Notes: generated by a model from the sequence alone, not told the origin. DNA of 64,000 nucleotides from Actinoallomurus liliacearum (GCF_039542035.1 NZ_BAABHJ010000028.1:1-64000), one strand, 5' to 3'; counted from the stretch's first letter, positions 1-9,347 are shown. Numbers and translations: made by a program.

Positions 1-2
1 CG

Positions 3-83
3 GTGATGGAGCGGTTGTGCATCGACGCCGAGCCCGCCACCCGCATCCGCGACACCCTCGGCTCGATCCTTCGCGACCTCTGA
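3..83 (+). CDS. C-terminal tail of a DUF5753-type HTH regulator (partial)
   Basis: Only the last 26 codons are inside the window, ending in TGA at 81-83. The peptide begins V-M-E-R-L-C and ends I-L-R-D-L. It matches the last residues of the complete regulator encoded convergently at 171-1040, which reads M-E-R-L-C-V and ends I-R-R-E-L. The simplest reading is the end of a second member of the same XRE/DUF5753 family. The rest lies off the left edge, so domain content and start cannot be seen. The assignment rests on this short tail similarity alone. Confidence 0.55.
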   Translation: MMERLCIDAEPATRIRDTLGSILRDL

Positions 84-170
84 CACGAGTCGCCGCCGGA
101 AGGCGCGGGAAACGAACGCGACGAGCGCGTTGAAGCGCGCGCGGACTCCGTCCGCCGTGCGGGATCGATC

Positions 171-1040
171 TCAGAGTTCGCGCCTGATCTTGCTGATCAG
201 GTCCATGGACTCATCCGGCGAGGCGCTCTGCACGCACAGGCGCTCCATCGCCGCCGTGTAGTGGTCCATGTCGTCGTCCTTCTCCAGGTACATCGCACCC
301 GTGAGCTGCTCGATGTAGGCGATGTCGGGGAGTTCCGGCTCGGGGAACCGCAGGATCGTGAACGCCCCGGCCTCACCGGCGTGACCGCCGACCCGGAACG
401 GCATGACCTGCACCGTGATGTTCTCCCGCCGGGCGGCCTCGTGCAGCGCGCGGAGCTGGGCCCGGGTCACCTCGACGCTGCCGATCGGCCGCCACAGCGC
501 CGCCTCGTCGATCACGGCCCACAGACGCGGCGGGTGCGGCTGGTAGAGGAGCCGCTGCCGGCGCATCCGCAGCTCGACCCGGCGTTCGATCTCGGCCGAC
601 GACGGATCGGACATGCCCTGCCGGACGACCGCCCGCGCGTAGTCCGGGGTCTGCAGCAGGCCGGGGATGAACTGCACCTCGTAGGTCCGGATGACCTGCG
701 CCGCCTCCTCCAGGTCGACGTAGGGGCGGAACCAGGCGGGCATCGCGTTGTTGTAGGCCTGCAGCCAGCCCGGTCGGCTGGCCTCGCGTACGACGGTCAG
801 CAGGGCGTCGCGCTCGCCGCGGTCGTCGATGCCGTACAGCTTGAGCAGCGCGACGACGTCGTCCTCGTCGAGGCCGGCCCGGCCCTGCTCGAGGCGGCCG
901 ATCCGGCTCTCCGTCGTGTTGATGGCCTCGGCCGCGTCCTTGCGGCTCACCCCGGCCGCCTCCCGCAGGCGCCGCAGCTGCGCGCCCACGATCCTGCGGC
1001 GTACGGTGGGCCTGCTCACCGAATGCACCGCGACGGCCAC
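171..1040 (-). CDS. XRE-family HTH regulator with DUF5753 C-terminal domain
   Basis: A 289-residue cytoplasmic DNA-binding protein. A helix-turn-helix of the Cro/C1 type spans about residues 18-73, with the recognition region around T-E-S-R-I-G-R-L-E-Q-G. It is followed by the DUF5753 domain, recognisable from the stretch R-P-Y-V-D-L-E through F-I-P-G-L-L-Q-T-P-D-Y-A-R-A. The reading frame stays open upstream, but GTG at 1040 is preferred because GGAGGTGG lies 8-9 bases before it and homologues start close to the HTH. Proteins of this architecture are abundant in sporulating actinomycetes and often sit beside a small DUF397 protein; none is seen here. The target is unknown. Confidence 0.85.
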   Translation of the reverse strand: MAVAVHSVSRPTVRRRIVGAQLRRLREAAGVSRKDAAEAINTTESRIGRLEQGRAGLDEDDVVALLKLYGIDDRGERDALLTVVREASRPGWLQAYNNAMPAWFRPYVDLEEAAQVIRTYEVQFIPGLLQTPDYARAVVRQGMSDPSSAEIERRVELRMRRQRLLYQPHPPRLWAVIDEAALWRPIGSVEVTRAQLRALHEAARRENITVQVMPFRVGGHAGEAGAFTILRFPEPELPDIAYIEQLTGAMYLEKDDDMDHYTAAMERLCVQSASPDESMDLISKIRREL

Positions 1041-1213
1041 GGGTACCCACCTCCGATCACCATAATGCGGGCAGAGTCTGCCATCGATGACCACTGGTGA
1101 ACAGACCTGACGGCCCTCTCTGACCGAAATAGCCCTTGAAAACCTTCTTTTATGGCGGATCGGTCCAATGGAGCGGGTCGCCGGCCGGATCCACCCGGTC
1201 TTCTCTGGGCGGC

Positions 1214-2062
1214 TCAGGTGGTCGCGGTGGCCTCTTCCTCCTCGATCCGGCGGTTCCACTCCGCCTTGCTCGCCCGCCAGCCCTCATCGTCCGCGCCACG
1301 GCGCCAGTAACCGGAGATGGACAGCTGGTCCATCGACAGGCCCCGCTCGATTCGCAGGTGCCGCCGCAGCCGCTTGACGAACTCCGCCTCACCGTGCACG
1401 AACGCGTGGACCTCGCCCGGCGGGAACTCCAGGTCCCGTACGGCCTCGACGAGCGCGGCACCGACCTCGGCGGTGTCGCGGTGCAGCCACACGATCCGGG
1501 CGTCGCCCGGCGAGGCGAGCGGCACCTCGTCCTCCGCGTCGGCCACCTCGACGAAGACCCGGGCGGTCGCGTCCTCCGGGAGCCTCTCCAGCGAGGCGGC
1601 GATGGCCGGCAGCGCGCTCTCGTCACCCACGAGCAGGTGCCAGTCGGCCGTCTCGCTCGGCGCGTACCCTCCGCCGGGCCCCAGGAACAGGACCTCCTCG
1701 CCCGGCTTGACCCCGGCGGCCCACGGGCCGGCCAGGCCGTGGTCCCCGTGGTACACGAAGTCGATGGCCAGCTCCCGGGTCTCCGCGTCCCAGGAGCGGA
1801 CCGTGTACGTGCGCTGCCGCGGCCACTGGTCGCGCGGCAGGTCGCGGCGTACGGCCTCCATGTCGAACGGCTCGGGGTACTCCACGCCGGGCACCGGGAA
1901 GAGGATCTTCACGTAGTGGTCGGTGTAGGCGCCGGCGGAGAATCCGGCCAGCTCCTCTCCGCCGATCACCACCCGGATCAGGTGCGGCGTGATCCGCTCG
2001 ACGCGCTCGACGCGCCCGCGGTTCACCCGCCGGCCCCGCCGGGCGGGCCTGTCGTCAGTCAT
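1214..2062 (-). CDS. Siderophore-interacting protein (FAD/NAD(P)H ferric-siderophore reductase)
   Basis: A 282-residue cytoplasmic flavoprotein of the SIP/ViuB family, which reduces ferric siderophores so iron is released after uptake. Visible marks are the FAD-binding motif R-T-Y-T-V-R at residues 84-89, the D-F-V-Y-H-G-D-H-G-L-A-G-P stretch at 101-113, and the nucleotide-binding L-V-G-D-E-S-A-L-P-A-I near 144-153. ATG at 2062 is supported by AAGGAG seven bases upstream. A DtxR/IdeR-type iron box lies 15 bases before the start, so expression should rise when iron is short. No siderophore biosynthesis or importer gene is adjacent. Confidence 0.92.
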   Translation of the reverse strand: MTDDRPARRGRRVNRGRVERVERITPHLIRVVIGGEELAGFSAGAYTDHYVKILFPVPGVEYPEPFDMEAVRRDLPRDQWPRQRTYTVRSWDAETRELAIDFVYHGDHGLAGPWAAGVKPGEEVLFLGPGGGYAPSETADWHLLVGDESALPAIAASLERLPEDATARVFVEVADAEDEVPLASPGDARIVWLHRDTAEVGAALVEAVRDLEFPPGEVHAFVHGEAEFVKRLRRHLRIERGLSMDQLSISGYWRRGADDEGWRASKAEWNRRIEEEEATATT

Positions 2063-2076
2063 AGGGATCTCCTTGT

Positions 2077-2095
2077 TTAGGTAAGCCTAACTTTA
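2077..2095 (-). promoter_or_regulatory. DtxR/IdeR-type iron box
   Basis: The 19-bp site TTAGGTAAGCCTAACTTTA matches the classical actinobacterial iron-box consensus (TTAGGTTAGGCTAACCTAA) at 15 of 19 positions and contains the palindromic core TTAGG-n4-CCTAA. It sits just upstream of the siderophore reductase start at 2062, where bound iron-loaded repressor would block transcription. The site is read directly; the regulator is inferred from the family. Confidence 0.8.
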
Positions 2096-2317
2096 TGCCG
2101 CGATGGCTCTCACACCGCAAGGGCGTGAGCGGGATCACGGCCGGGACGCCTACCCCGGGGCGGACCCCGGCTCCGGAACGACCGGGCCGGCGGGGACCGC
2201 TCCGAGGGCGGGCCGGTGGACGGCTCCCGTGACATCTGTCATGGGAAAGTCGGTGATAGCGCGCTCTGTAGGGACGACGAGGGCTCTGCGAGGATCGGCG
2301 TCGTGGAGGGAACCGAA

Positions 2318-2800
2318 ATGCGGCTGCGGCCGCCACGTCACCTGGTCAGCAGGAAGGCCATCGGCTACTGGACCCTGCGCGCGCTGGGCGGCTGGCTGCC
2401 CATCGCCGCCGTGCAGGTCATCTGGATGCTCGACGACCGGGGCCACGTCCCATGGCATCTCGCGGGACTCATCCTGACCGGGGTGCTCGGCGCGGCGCAC
2501 GTCATCGTGATGCCGCAGTGGCGATTCCGTGTGCACCGCTGGGAGGTGACGCCGGAGGCCGTCTACACACAGTCCGGCTGGTTCGACCAGGAACGGCGCA
2601 TCGCCCCGATCTCCCGGATCCAGACCGTCGACAGCGAGCGCGGACCGTTCGAGCGACTGTTCGGCCTCGCCAACGTCACCGTGACGACGGCCTCGGCGGC
2701 CGGCCCGTTGAAGATCCGCGGGCTCGACCTGGAGGCGGCGGAACGGCTCGTCGACCGCCTCACCGAGGGCACCGCGGCCGACCGGAGCGACGCCACATGA
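2318..2800 (+). CDS. PH-domain membrane protein, YdbS-like
   Basis: About 160 residues: two hydrophobic segments (around residues 25-65) followed by a bacterial PH (bPH2) domain with the characteristic W-R-F-R-V-H-R-W-E-V-T-P-E-A-V-Y and the R-I-Q-T-V-D motif. ATG at 2318 has GGAGGG seven bases upstream; an in-frame GTG at 2303 is an alternative. It ends ATGA with the next gene, so the pair is translationally coupled. In Bacillus subtilis the YdbS-YdbT pair gives resistance to some antimicrobial peptides; whether that holds here is inference. Biochemical function is unknown. Confidence 0.82.
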   Translation: MRLRPPRHLVSRKAIGYWTLRALGGWLPIAAVQVIWMLDDRGHVPWHLAGLILTGVLGAAHVIVMPQWRFRVHRWEVTPEAVYTQSGWFDQERRIAPISRIQTVDSERGPFERLFGLANVTVTTASAAGPLKIRGLDLEAAERLVDRLTEGTAADRSDAT

Positions 2801-4302
2801 GTGCCACCGAACCAGGTCTCACCCAGACGGGTGCCGGTGACTGGCGGCGGCTGTCCACCCGGATGCTCCTCGTTCACCCGGTGCAGGAGCTCCTGCGGGC
2901 CTGGCCGGTCCTCGTCGGCGCCGTGGTCGTCGGCAGCACCGGAGGGCACGGGTCCTGGTGGAGCCTCGGCGCCACGGGCCTCGTCATCCTCGGCGGGCTG
3001 CTGCGCTGGTTCACCACCTCCTACCGCGTCACCGCCGAACAGCTCCAGGTCCGCAAGGGCCTCCTGCGGCGGCAGGTCCTGACCGTCCCCCGCGACCGGA
3101 TCCGTACGGTCGACGTCACGGCCCACGCCCTGCACCGCTCGCTCGGCCTGGCCAAGGTGGAGGTGGGCACCGGCCGTACCGACCGCAAGAACGACGGCGT
3201 GAAGCTGGACGCGATGACGGCCACCGAGGCCGCCCGGCTGCGGGAGGAGCTCCTGCACCGCGCGGCGGCCCCTGACGCGCGGCCGGCCGAGCGGCCCCGT
3301 GAGACGCTCCTGGCCCGGATGCGCCCGGACTGGGTGCGGTACGGCCCGTTCACGCTGACGGGGTTCGTCACGGTCGGCGTCGTGGCCGGCGTCGTGTGGC
3401 GTTCGCTCAACGAGGCGCACGTCGACCCCCGGCGCATCGAGGTGCTGAGCGCGCTGCTGGACCGGTTCGGGCGGACCTCGCCGGCCGTGGACGTCCTGGT
3501 CGTCGTGGTCGCGCTGCTCGTGGTCGTGACGGTGGCCTCCACCCTCGGGTACGTCCTGTCCTTCCACGGCTTCCGGCTCACCCGTAACGACGCCGGCACG
3601 CTCCATGTCACCCGCGGCCTCATCACGACCCGCGCGATCACCATCGAGGAGCGGAGGCTGCGCGGAGTCGAGTTCAGCGAGCCGCTGCTGCTGCGGGCCG
3701 TCGGCGGGGCCCGGTGCATCGCCATCACCACCGGGCTGCGGGTCGGGCGCGGCGCCGAACGCGGCGGGTCACTGCTGCTGCCGCCCGCGCCGCGCGCCGA
3801 GGCCCTCCGGGTGGCCGCCGCGGTCCTGCGGGACGACGTCCCCTTCACCCGTACGCTGACCGGGCACGGGCCGCGCGCGGCCCGCCGCCGGTTCTCCCGC
3901 GCCGTCGGCACCGCCCTCCTCCTCGTGGCCGCCGTCCTCGCCCTGTGGGCCCTCGGGGCGGTGCCCGCATGGACGTGGCAGGTCGCGCTCGTCCTCGTGC
4001 CGCTCGCCGCCCTGCTGGCGACCGACCGCGCGCACGCCCTCGGGCACACCGTCGTGGACGGCACCCTCGTCAGCCGCCGCGGCTCGCTCGTACGACGCCG
4101 GAGCGCGCTGTCCTGCGAGGGGATCATCGGCTGGAACCTGCGACGCTCCTTCTTCCAGCGGCGGAGCGGCCTGGCCACCCTGGTCGCGACGACCGCCGCC
4201 GGACGTCAGCGGGTGGAGGTCCAGGACGTACCCCTGCCGCAGGCCCTGCGGATCGCCGAGGAGGCCCTGCCGGGCCTGCTGACGCCCTTCCTGGAGCGCT
4301 GA
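2797..4302 (+). CDS. Multi-PH-domain membrane protein, YdbT-like
   Basis: A 501-residue membrane protein with alternating hydrophobic helix pairs and bPH2 domains: helices near residues 28-75, PH domain (Y-R-V-T-A-E-Q-L-Q-V-R-K-G) near 75-150, further helices near 180-260, a second PH domain (F-H-G-F-R-L-T-R-N-D-A) near 260-345, then helices near 375-415 and a third PH-like segment. It starts at the ATG overlapping the stop of the upstream YdbS-like gene. The two proteins probably work together in the membrane, as in the YdbS/YdbT pair of Firmicutes. No catalytic motif is visible. Confidence 0.85.
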   Translation: MSATEPGLTQTGAGDWRRLSTRMLLVHPVQELLRAWPVLVGAVVVGSTGGHGSWWSLGATGLVILGGLLRWFTTSYRVTAEQLQVRKGLLRRQVLTVPRDRIRTVDVTAHALHRSLGLAKVEVGTGRTDRKNDGVKLDAMTATEAARLREELLHRAAAPDARPAERPRETLLARMRPDWVRYGPFTLTGFVTVGVVAGVVWRSLNEAHVDPRRIEVLSALLDRFGRTSPAVDVLVVVVALLVVVTVASTLGYVLSFHGFRLTRNDAGTLHVTRGLITTRAITIEERRLRGVEFSEPLLLRAVGGARCIAITTGLRVGRGAERGGSLLLPPAPRAEALRVAAAVLRDDVPFTRTLTGHGPRAARRRFSRAVGTALLLVAAVLALWALGAVPAWTWQVALVLVPLAALLATDRAHALGHTVVDGTLVSRRGSLVRRRSALSCEGIIGWNLRRSFFQRRSGLATLVATTAAGRQRVEVQDVPLPQALRIAEEALPGLLTPFLER

Positions 4303-4309
4303 GCGCCGC

Positions 4310-5503
4310 TCAGGATTCGGTCGCGTCCGGGCGTTCGCGGAGGGCTCCGGCGGGCAGGGCGATGAGGGCGGTCATGACCGCGACCAGCGCGAGCGCGGTG
4401 GTGAGCGAGGTCGCCTGCGCCACGAACCCGATGACGGGTGGGGCGATCATCCATCCGCCGTACCCGACGGTGCCGACGGCGGCCACCGCCGTGCCCGGGT
4501 CCCGGCCGGGGGTACGGCCCGCGGCGCTGAAGGTCAGGGGGACGACCGTCGCCATGCCGAGTCCGAGCAGGACGAACGCGACGACGACCACCGGCGTGAC
4601 CGGTACGAGCAGCCCCACGGCCAGGCCGACGGCGCCGATCAGGGCCGCCGTGCGCACCACGAGGGGCGCGCCGAGCCGTTCCACGACACGGTCCCCGACG
4701 AGACGGGCGGCGGCCATGGACAGGGAGAACCCGGCGTAACCCCACGCGGCGACGCCGGGCGTCGCGTGCGCGGCGGTGCGGAGGTACACCGCGCTCCAGT
4801 CGGCCGCGGCGGCCTCCCCGAACAGGCTGCCGAAGGTGATGACGCCGAGGAGGAGCAGGGCGCGGTCCGGCCGGGCGAACACCTTCCCGGCGGCCGTCGG
4901 CGGCGCGGGCGTGAGGCGGGTGCCGCACAGGGTGCCGACCACCGCGATGATCACACCGACGGTCAGCAGGTGCGCCGGTGCCGCGACGCCGGCATGGGCG
5001 ACGAGTCCGGCGCTCGCCGAGCCGATCAGACCGCCGACGCTCCACAGACCGTGCAGCCCCGACATGATCGACCGGCCGTAGCGCTCCTGGACCTTGACGC
5101 CCTGGGCGTTCATCGCCACATCGAGGACGCCGCTGACGGCACCGAAGAGGACCAGCGAAACGAAGATCACCGGCAGGACCGGCGCGAAGGCCGGGAGCGG
5201 CAGGGCGACTCCGACGGCGATCACCAGTACGCGGGTCAGGGTGCGGCTGTCGACCCGCGCGCTCAGCCACGCGGCGACCGGCATGGCCGTGAGCCCGCCG
5301 ATCGCCGCGCCCATCAGCGCCAGCCCCAGGTCGGCGGAGGTGAGGTGCCGTGCCTCCTTCACCCAGGGGATGCGGGCGGCCCAGCTTCCCGCCGCGATGC
5401 CGTGCAGGGCGAAGACGGCGGCGACGGCGAGGCGGGCCAGGCGGTCCCGGCGGGTCGGACCGGTCGAGACGGAGGTCAAAGTCACCCGACCATGATCACC
5501 CAC
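4310..5503 (-). CDS. MFS transporter
   Basis: A 397-residue protein with about twelve predicted membrane segments, of the YbjJ-like group of major facilitators. The loop W-L-S-A-R-V-D-S-R after helix 2 occupies the usual MFS signature position, and the segment M-N-A-Q-G-V-K-V-Q-E-R-Y-G is typical of this subgroup. The start is uncertain: GTG at 5503 keeps the full frame, while GTG at 5485 would remove six residues. It is convergent with the PH-domain pair, only seven bases from its stop. The substrate cannot be read from sequence. Confidence 0.85.
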   Translation of the reverse strand: MGDHGRVTLTSVSTGPTRRDRLARLAVAAVFALHGIAAGSWAARIPWVKEARHLTSADLGLALMGAAIGGLTAMPVAAWLSARVDSRTLTRVLVIAVGVALPLPAFAPVLPVIFVSLVLFGAVSGVLDVAMNAQGVKVQERYGRSIMSGLHGLWSVGGLIGSASAGLVAHAGVAAPAHLLTVGVIIAVVGTLCGTRLTPAPPTAAGKVFARPDRALLLLGVITFGSLFGEAAAADWSAVYLRTAAHATPGVAAWGYAGFSLSMAAARLVGDRVVERLGAPLVVRTAALIGAVGLAVGLLVPVTPVVVVAFVLLGLGMATVVPLTFSAAGRTPGRDPGTAVAAVGTVGYGGWMIAPPVIGFVAQATSLTTALALVAVMTALIALPAGALRERPDATES

Positions 5504-5525
5504 GCGCGCGGGTCGGGGATCCCCG

Positions 5526-7193
5526 TCAACGGCGGTGCCGGCCCTGCGCGGGGGCCGCGTGGCCCTCGAGGGTGTGCCGCAGGCGGCTGTTGGTCCGCCC
5601 GTACAGCAGGTAGACGATCAGCCCGAACGCCATCCAGATCCCGAAGTACTCCCACGTGCGCAGGTGCAGGTTGAGCATGAGCCAGCCGGTGGCGCCGATC
5701 GCCAGGATCGGCGTCACGGGCACGCCGGGCACGCGGAACCCGCGCGGCAGGTCCGGGCGGCTGCGGCGGAGCACCGGCACGCCCGCCGACACGAAGAGGA
5801 AGGCGAACAGCGTCCCAATGACGATCATCTGCTGGAGCGTGAGGACGCTGACCTTCCCGAACGTCCAGACGTCGACCTGGGACAGCGCGATGGCCGTGCC
5901 CCCGACCAGGAGCGCGGCGCGGGTCGGCACCTTGTACCGGCCGCTGATCGCGGCGAGCGGCGCGGGCAGCAGGCCGTCCCGCGCCATCGCGAAGATCACG
6001 CGGGTCTGGGCGACCATGACGACGAGGATGACGGTGGCCAGGCCGATCACGGCGCCCACGTCGATGACCAGGCCCATCCCGCTCGACCCGACGGCGGTGA
6101 ACGCACTGGCCAGCGGCGTCGCCGGGTCCAGCCTGCCGTACGGGACCATGCCCACCATGGCGACCGCGACGCCGATGTAGAGGGCGATCGCGATGAGCAG
6201 GCTGACGATCATCCCGGCCGGCACCCGGCGCGGTGCGTCCTGGGTCTCCTCGGCGGCCGTGGCGATGAGGTCGAAGCCGATGTAGGCGAAGGCGATCGCC
6301 GACGTGGCGGCGAAGATGCCGAACAGGCCGAACGCGTGCGGCGCGCCGCCCGTGATCAGGTCCAGGACGGTCCGGTCGCCGCCGGTGGGCACGGGCCGGG
6401 CGGGCGGCACGAACGGCTTGAGGTTGGCGGGGTGGAAGAAGAGGAGGCCGCCGGCGATCACCAGCCCGATCGCGATGACCTTCGCCAGCACCATGAACCA
6501 CAGCGTGTAGAGGCTGAGCCGCGCGCCGATGGCCACCACCACGGCCAGCAGGGCGAGGATGAGCAGGGAGAACAGGTCGAAGCCCGTCTCGTGCCCGACG
6601 ACGCCCGCGATCGCCCTGGGCACGTGGATGGCGGAGACACCGGAGATGGTGCCGACGTCGGTGATGAGCTGCGTCGCGTACAGGGACCAGGCCCGGCCGA
6701 CGACCGCGGCGGCGAGCTGCAGTTCGAGCAGGAGCGCCCAGCCGATCACCCAGGCCCAGATCTCGCCGAAGGCGACGTAGGTGAACGAGTAGGCGCTGCC
6801 CGCGACCGGCATCGTGGACGACAGCTCCGCGTAGGAGAGCGCGGACAGCAGACAGGCGAGGCCCGCGATGACGAAGGACACGATCACGGCGGGACCCGCC
6901 GTCGTCGCGGCCTGCTGGCCGGCGATCTTGAAGATGCCGGCGCCCACCATCACGCCGAGGCCCAGAACGATCAGGTCGCGTGTCTTGTAGATGAGGGCCA
7001 GCCGATGGCGGCCCCCGTAGTGCGGGCTGACGGTCTCCTCGATCGGCAGCCGGCGGAGCAGGTTGTTGCGGAACGGCGCCTGGACGCTCAACTCCTGTTG
7101 TCCCCCAAAGGTTCTCGGCCGGTCGAGCCCCCACCGCCTACGTGTCCTAGGGTCACCAAGGATGTCCAAGTTCCTGATGGATAACAAGGTCAC
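5526..7193 (-). CDS. APC-family amino acid permease (CAT/YfnA-like)
   Basis: About 555 residues with some twelve membrane helices. The first helix contains G-L-G-V-M-V-G-A-G-I-F, the broken-helix substrate site of the amino acid-polyamine-organocation superfamily. The following P-A-V-I-V-S-F-V-I-A-G and Y-A-E-L-S-S-T-M-P-V-A-G-S-A-Y-S are typical of the cationic amino acid transporter group. It is a plasma-membrane importer, probably of amino acids. GTG at 7193 is the longest start, but a TTG at about 7090 with a preceding GGGGGA would drop 35 non-conserved residues and may be the true one. It transcribes away from gamma-glutamyltransferase, whose products it could import. Confidence 0.88.
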   Translation of the reverse strand: MTLLSIRNLDILGDPRTRRRWGLDRPRTFGGQQELSVQAPFRNNLLRRLPIEETVSPHYGGRHRLALIYKTRDLIVLGLGVMVGAGIFKIAGQQAATTAGPAVIVSFVIAGLACLLSALSYAELSSTMPVAGSAYSFTYVAFGEIWAWVIGWALLLELQLAAAVVGRAWSLYATQLITDVGTISGVSAIHVPRAIAGVVGHETGFDLFSLLILALLAVVVAIGARLSLYTLWFMVLAKVIAIGLVIAGGLLFFHPANLKPFVPPARPVPTGGDRTVLDLITGGAPHAFGLFGIFAATSAIAFAYIGFDLIATAAEETQDAPRRVPAGMIVSLLIAIALYIGVAVAMVGMVPYGRLDPATPLASAFTAVGSSGMGLVIDVGAVIGLATVILVVMVAQTRVIFAMARDGLLPAPLAAISGRYKVPTRAALLVGGTAIALSQVDVWTFGKVSVLTLQQMIVIGTLFAFLFVSAGVPVLRRSRPDLPRGFRVPGVPVTPILAIGATGWLMLNLHLRTWEYFGIWMAFGLIVYLLYGRTNSRLRHTLEGHAAPAQGRHRR

Positions 7194-7319
7194 AACCGCT
7201 TAATGGGTTTTCGGAAGGTACGCGACACTTCGACCGTGTTCGGCCGATGTTCTGGAAAGCAGGAGCGGTCGGGTGGCATGGTGGGGGCGAGCGTTCACCC
7301 TGGGTCAGGAGAGATCTCC

Positions 7320-9143
7320 ATGCGCCGCAGAACCGCCGTCCTCGGGCTCGCCGCCCTCGCCCTGGCGACCCTCACCGTGCCCGCCCAGGCACGGAGCCTG
7401 CCCGGCCGGTCCCCGGGCCTCGCTCCGCCACAGGGCAAACAGGCGGTCGCGGTCGGATACGGCGGCGCCGTCTCCAGCGTCGACCTGGACGCGACCCGGG
7501 CCGGCATCGAGGTGCTCCGGAACGGCGGCAACGCGGTCGACGCGGCGGTCGCCGCGGCCGCCACCCTCGGCGTGACCGAGCCGTACGTCGCCGCGATCGG
7601 CGGTGGCGGCTTCTTCACGTACTACGACGCGCGGACCCACAAGGTCTCCACCATCGACGGCCGCGAGACCGGCCCGGCGCGGATGACCAAGGACATCTTC
7701 ATCGACCCGAAGACCGGCAAGCCGCTGTCGTTCGACGAGGCCGTGACCAGCGGGCTGTCGATCGGCGTGCCCGGCACGCTCGCGACGTGGGACAAGGCCC
7801 TGCGCAGCTTCGGCACCCGCCGCCTCGGCACCCTCCTCCAGCCGGCGATCAGGGTGGCCGACCACGGCTTCACGGTGGACCAGGAGTTCTACGACCAGAC
7901 CGCGGTCAACGCCGAACGGTTCAAGGACATCGTGCCGACGCGCGAGCTGTTCCTGCCGGGCGGGCAGCCGCCGGCCGTCGGGTCGACCTTCCGCAACCCC
8001 GACCTGGCCGACACCTACCGCCAGATCGCCCGGCGCGGCCTCGACTGGTTCTACGGGGGCGGGCTCGGCGCCGAGATCGCCCAGACGGTGAGCAAGCCGC
8101 CCGTCGACCCGAAGGCCACCCGGAACATCCGGCCCGGCGTGATGCGGACCTCGGACCTCGCCGCCTACCGCGCCGTGGGCCGCGCCCCGACGCACGTCGA
8201 CTACCGCGGGCTGGACGTCTACGGCATGGCCCCGCCCTCCTCGGGCGGCTCCACCGTGGGCGAGGCGCTGAACATCATGAAGAACTTCCACTTCAGCGAC
8301 CCCGTCCAGGCCGTGCACACCTACCTCGAGGCGTCCCGGCTCGCCTACGCCGACCGCAACGCCTACGTCGGCGACCCGGCGTACGTCGACGTGCCGCTGA
8401 AGACGCTCCTGTCGGACGGCTTCGCGAGTTCGCGGGCGTGCCTCATCAAACCGGACGAGGCGGCCAAGAGCCCGGTGGCCCCGGGCGACCTGAAGGCGCA
8501 CGGCTGCGCGACCCCGCAGGGCCAGGGCCAGGACCTGCCGTACGAGGGGCCGCAGACGACGCACCTGGTGACCGCGGACCGCTGGGGCAACGTCGTGTCG
8601 TACACGCTGACGATCGAGCAGTTCGGCGGCAGCGGGATCACCGTGCCGCACCGCGGGTTCCTGCTCAACAACGAGATGACGGACTTCGACTTCACGTCCT
8701 CGACGCCGGCGGGCTACCCCGACCCGAACCTGCCCGCGGCGGGCAAGCGCCCGCGCAGCAGCATGGCGCCCACGATCGTGCTGCGGAACGGACGGCCGTA
8801 CCTCGCCGTGGGCTCCCCGGGCGGCTCCACCATCATCACCACGGTCCTGCAGATCCTGCTGAACCGCGTGGACCTCGGCATGACGCTGCCCCAGGCGGTG
8901 GCGGCGCCGCGCGCCACCCAGCGCAACACGCCGCAGACCTTCGCCGAGCAGGCGTTCATCGACCAGTACGGCGCCGCGCTCAAGGCGAAGGGCCATGACC
9001 TGGCGCTGTTCCCCGGACCGCCGGCGGGCGTGATCGGCGCGGCGGCCGGGGTGGAGTTCCTCGGCGGCGGCAGGCTACAGGCCGTCGCCGAACCGGTCCG
9101 CCGGCACGGTGGCAGCGCGATGGTGGTCCTGCCCAGCCGGTAA
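7320..9143 (+). CDS. ggt: Secreted gamma-glutamyltransferase
   Basis: A 607-residue precursor. A signal peptide covers about residues 1-25, ending near A-Q-A-R. The enzyme cleaves gamma-glutamyl bonds of glutathione and related peptides outside the membrane. It matures by autocleavage before the nucleophilic threonine, here Thr413 in P-Q-T-T-H. Other family marks are N-G-G-N-A-V-D-A-A-V (68-77), G-G-G-G-F-F (94-99), R-S-S-M-A-P-T (479-485) and G-S-P-G-G-S (498-503). ATG at 7320 has AGGAG at proper spacing, and homologues also start at the signal peptide. A 12-bp GC stem follows the stop. Confidence 0.95.
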   Translation: MRRRTAVLGLAALALATLTVPAQARSLPGRSPGLAPPQGKQAVAVGYGGAVSSVDLDATRAGIEVLRNGGNAVDAAVAAAATLGVTEPYVAAIGGGGFFTYYDARTHKVSTIDGRETGPARMTKDIFIDPKTGKPLSFDEAVTSGLSIGVPGTLATWDKALRSFGTRRLGTLLQPAIRVADHGFTVDQEFYDQTAVNAERFKDIVPTRELFLPGGQPPAVGSTFRNPDLADTYRQIARRGLDWFYGGGLGAEIAQTVSKPPVDPKATRNIRPGVMRTSDLAAYRAVGRAPTHVDYRGLDVYGMAPPSSGGSTVGEALNIMKNFHFSDPVQAVHTYLEASRLAYADRNAYVGDPAYVDVPLKTLLSDGFASSRACLIKPDEAAKSPVAPGDLKAHGCATPQGQGQDLPYEGPQTTHLVTADRWGNVVSYTLTIEQFGGSGITVPHRGFLLNNEMTDFDFTSSTPAGYPDPNLPAAGKRPRSSMAPTIVLRNGRPYLAVGSPGGSTIITTVLQILLNRVDLGMTLPQAVAAPRATQRNTPQTFAEQAFIDQYGAALKAKGHDLALFPGPPAGVIGAAAGVEFLGGGRLQAVAEPVRRHGGSAMVVLPSR

Positions 9144-9158
9144 CGCGCGGTTCGCCCC

Positions 9159-9194
9159 CCGCCGCGGCCGCGGCTCCTCCGCCGGCCGCGGCGG
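9159..9194 (+). terminator. GC-rich stem-loop after ggt
   Basis: A perfect 12-bp inverted repeat (9159-9170 with 9183-9194, CCGCCGCGGCCG and its complement) around a 12-base loop, 15 bases after the gamma-glutamyltransferase stop. There is no U-run, which is usual for actinomycete terminators. Confidence 0.7.
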
Positions 9195-9347
9195 AACGCC
9201 GTCCCGGCCGCCCGCGAGCTCCGGACGCGCGGGCCGCCGGCCCGTGGGCGACCCGGCCCGCCACGCCATCGTTCCGGAATGATTACGCGATCACTAGGCG
9301 AGGTCGGCGCAGGTCAGGGCTACCATCGAGCGGGGGAGGGAGCGCCC

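Noticed and set aside
261..1100. Long open frame on the + strand over the DUF5753 regulator
   Set aside because: Antisense shadow created by high-GC third positions; its protein is low-complexity Arg/His/Asp-rich with no family.
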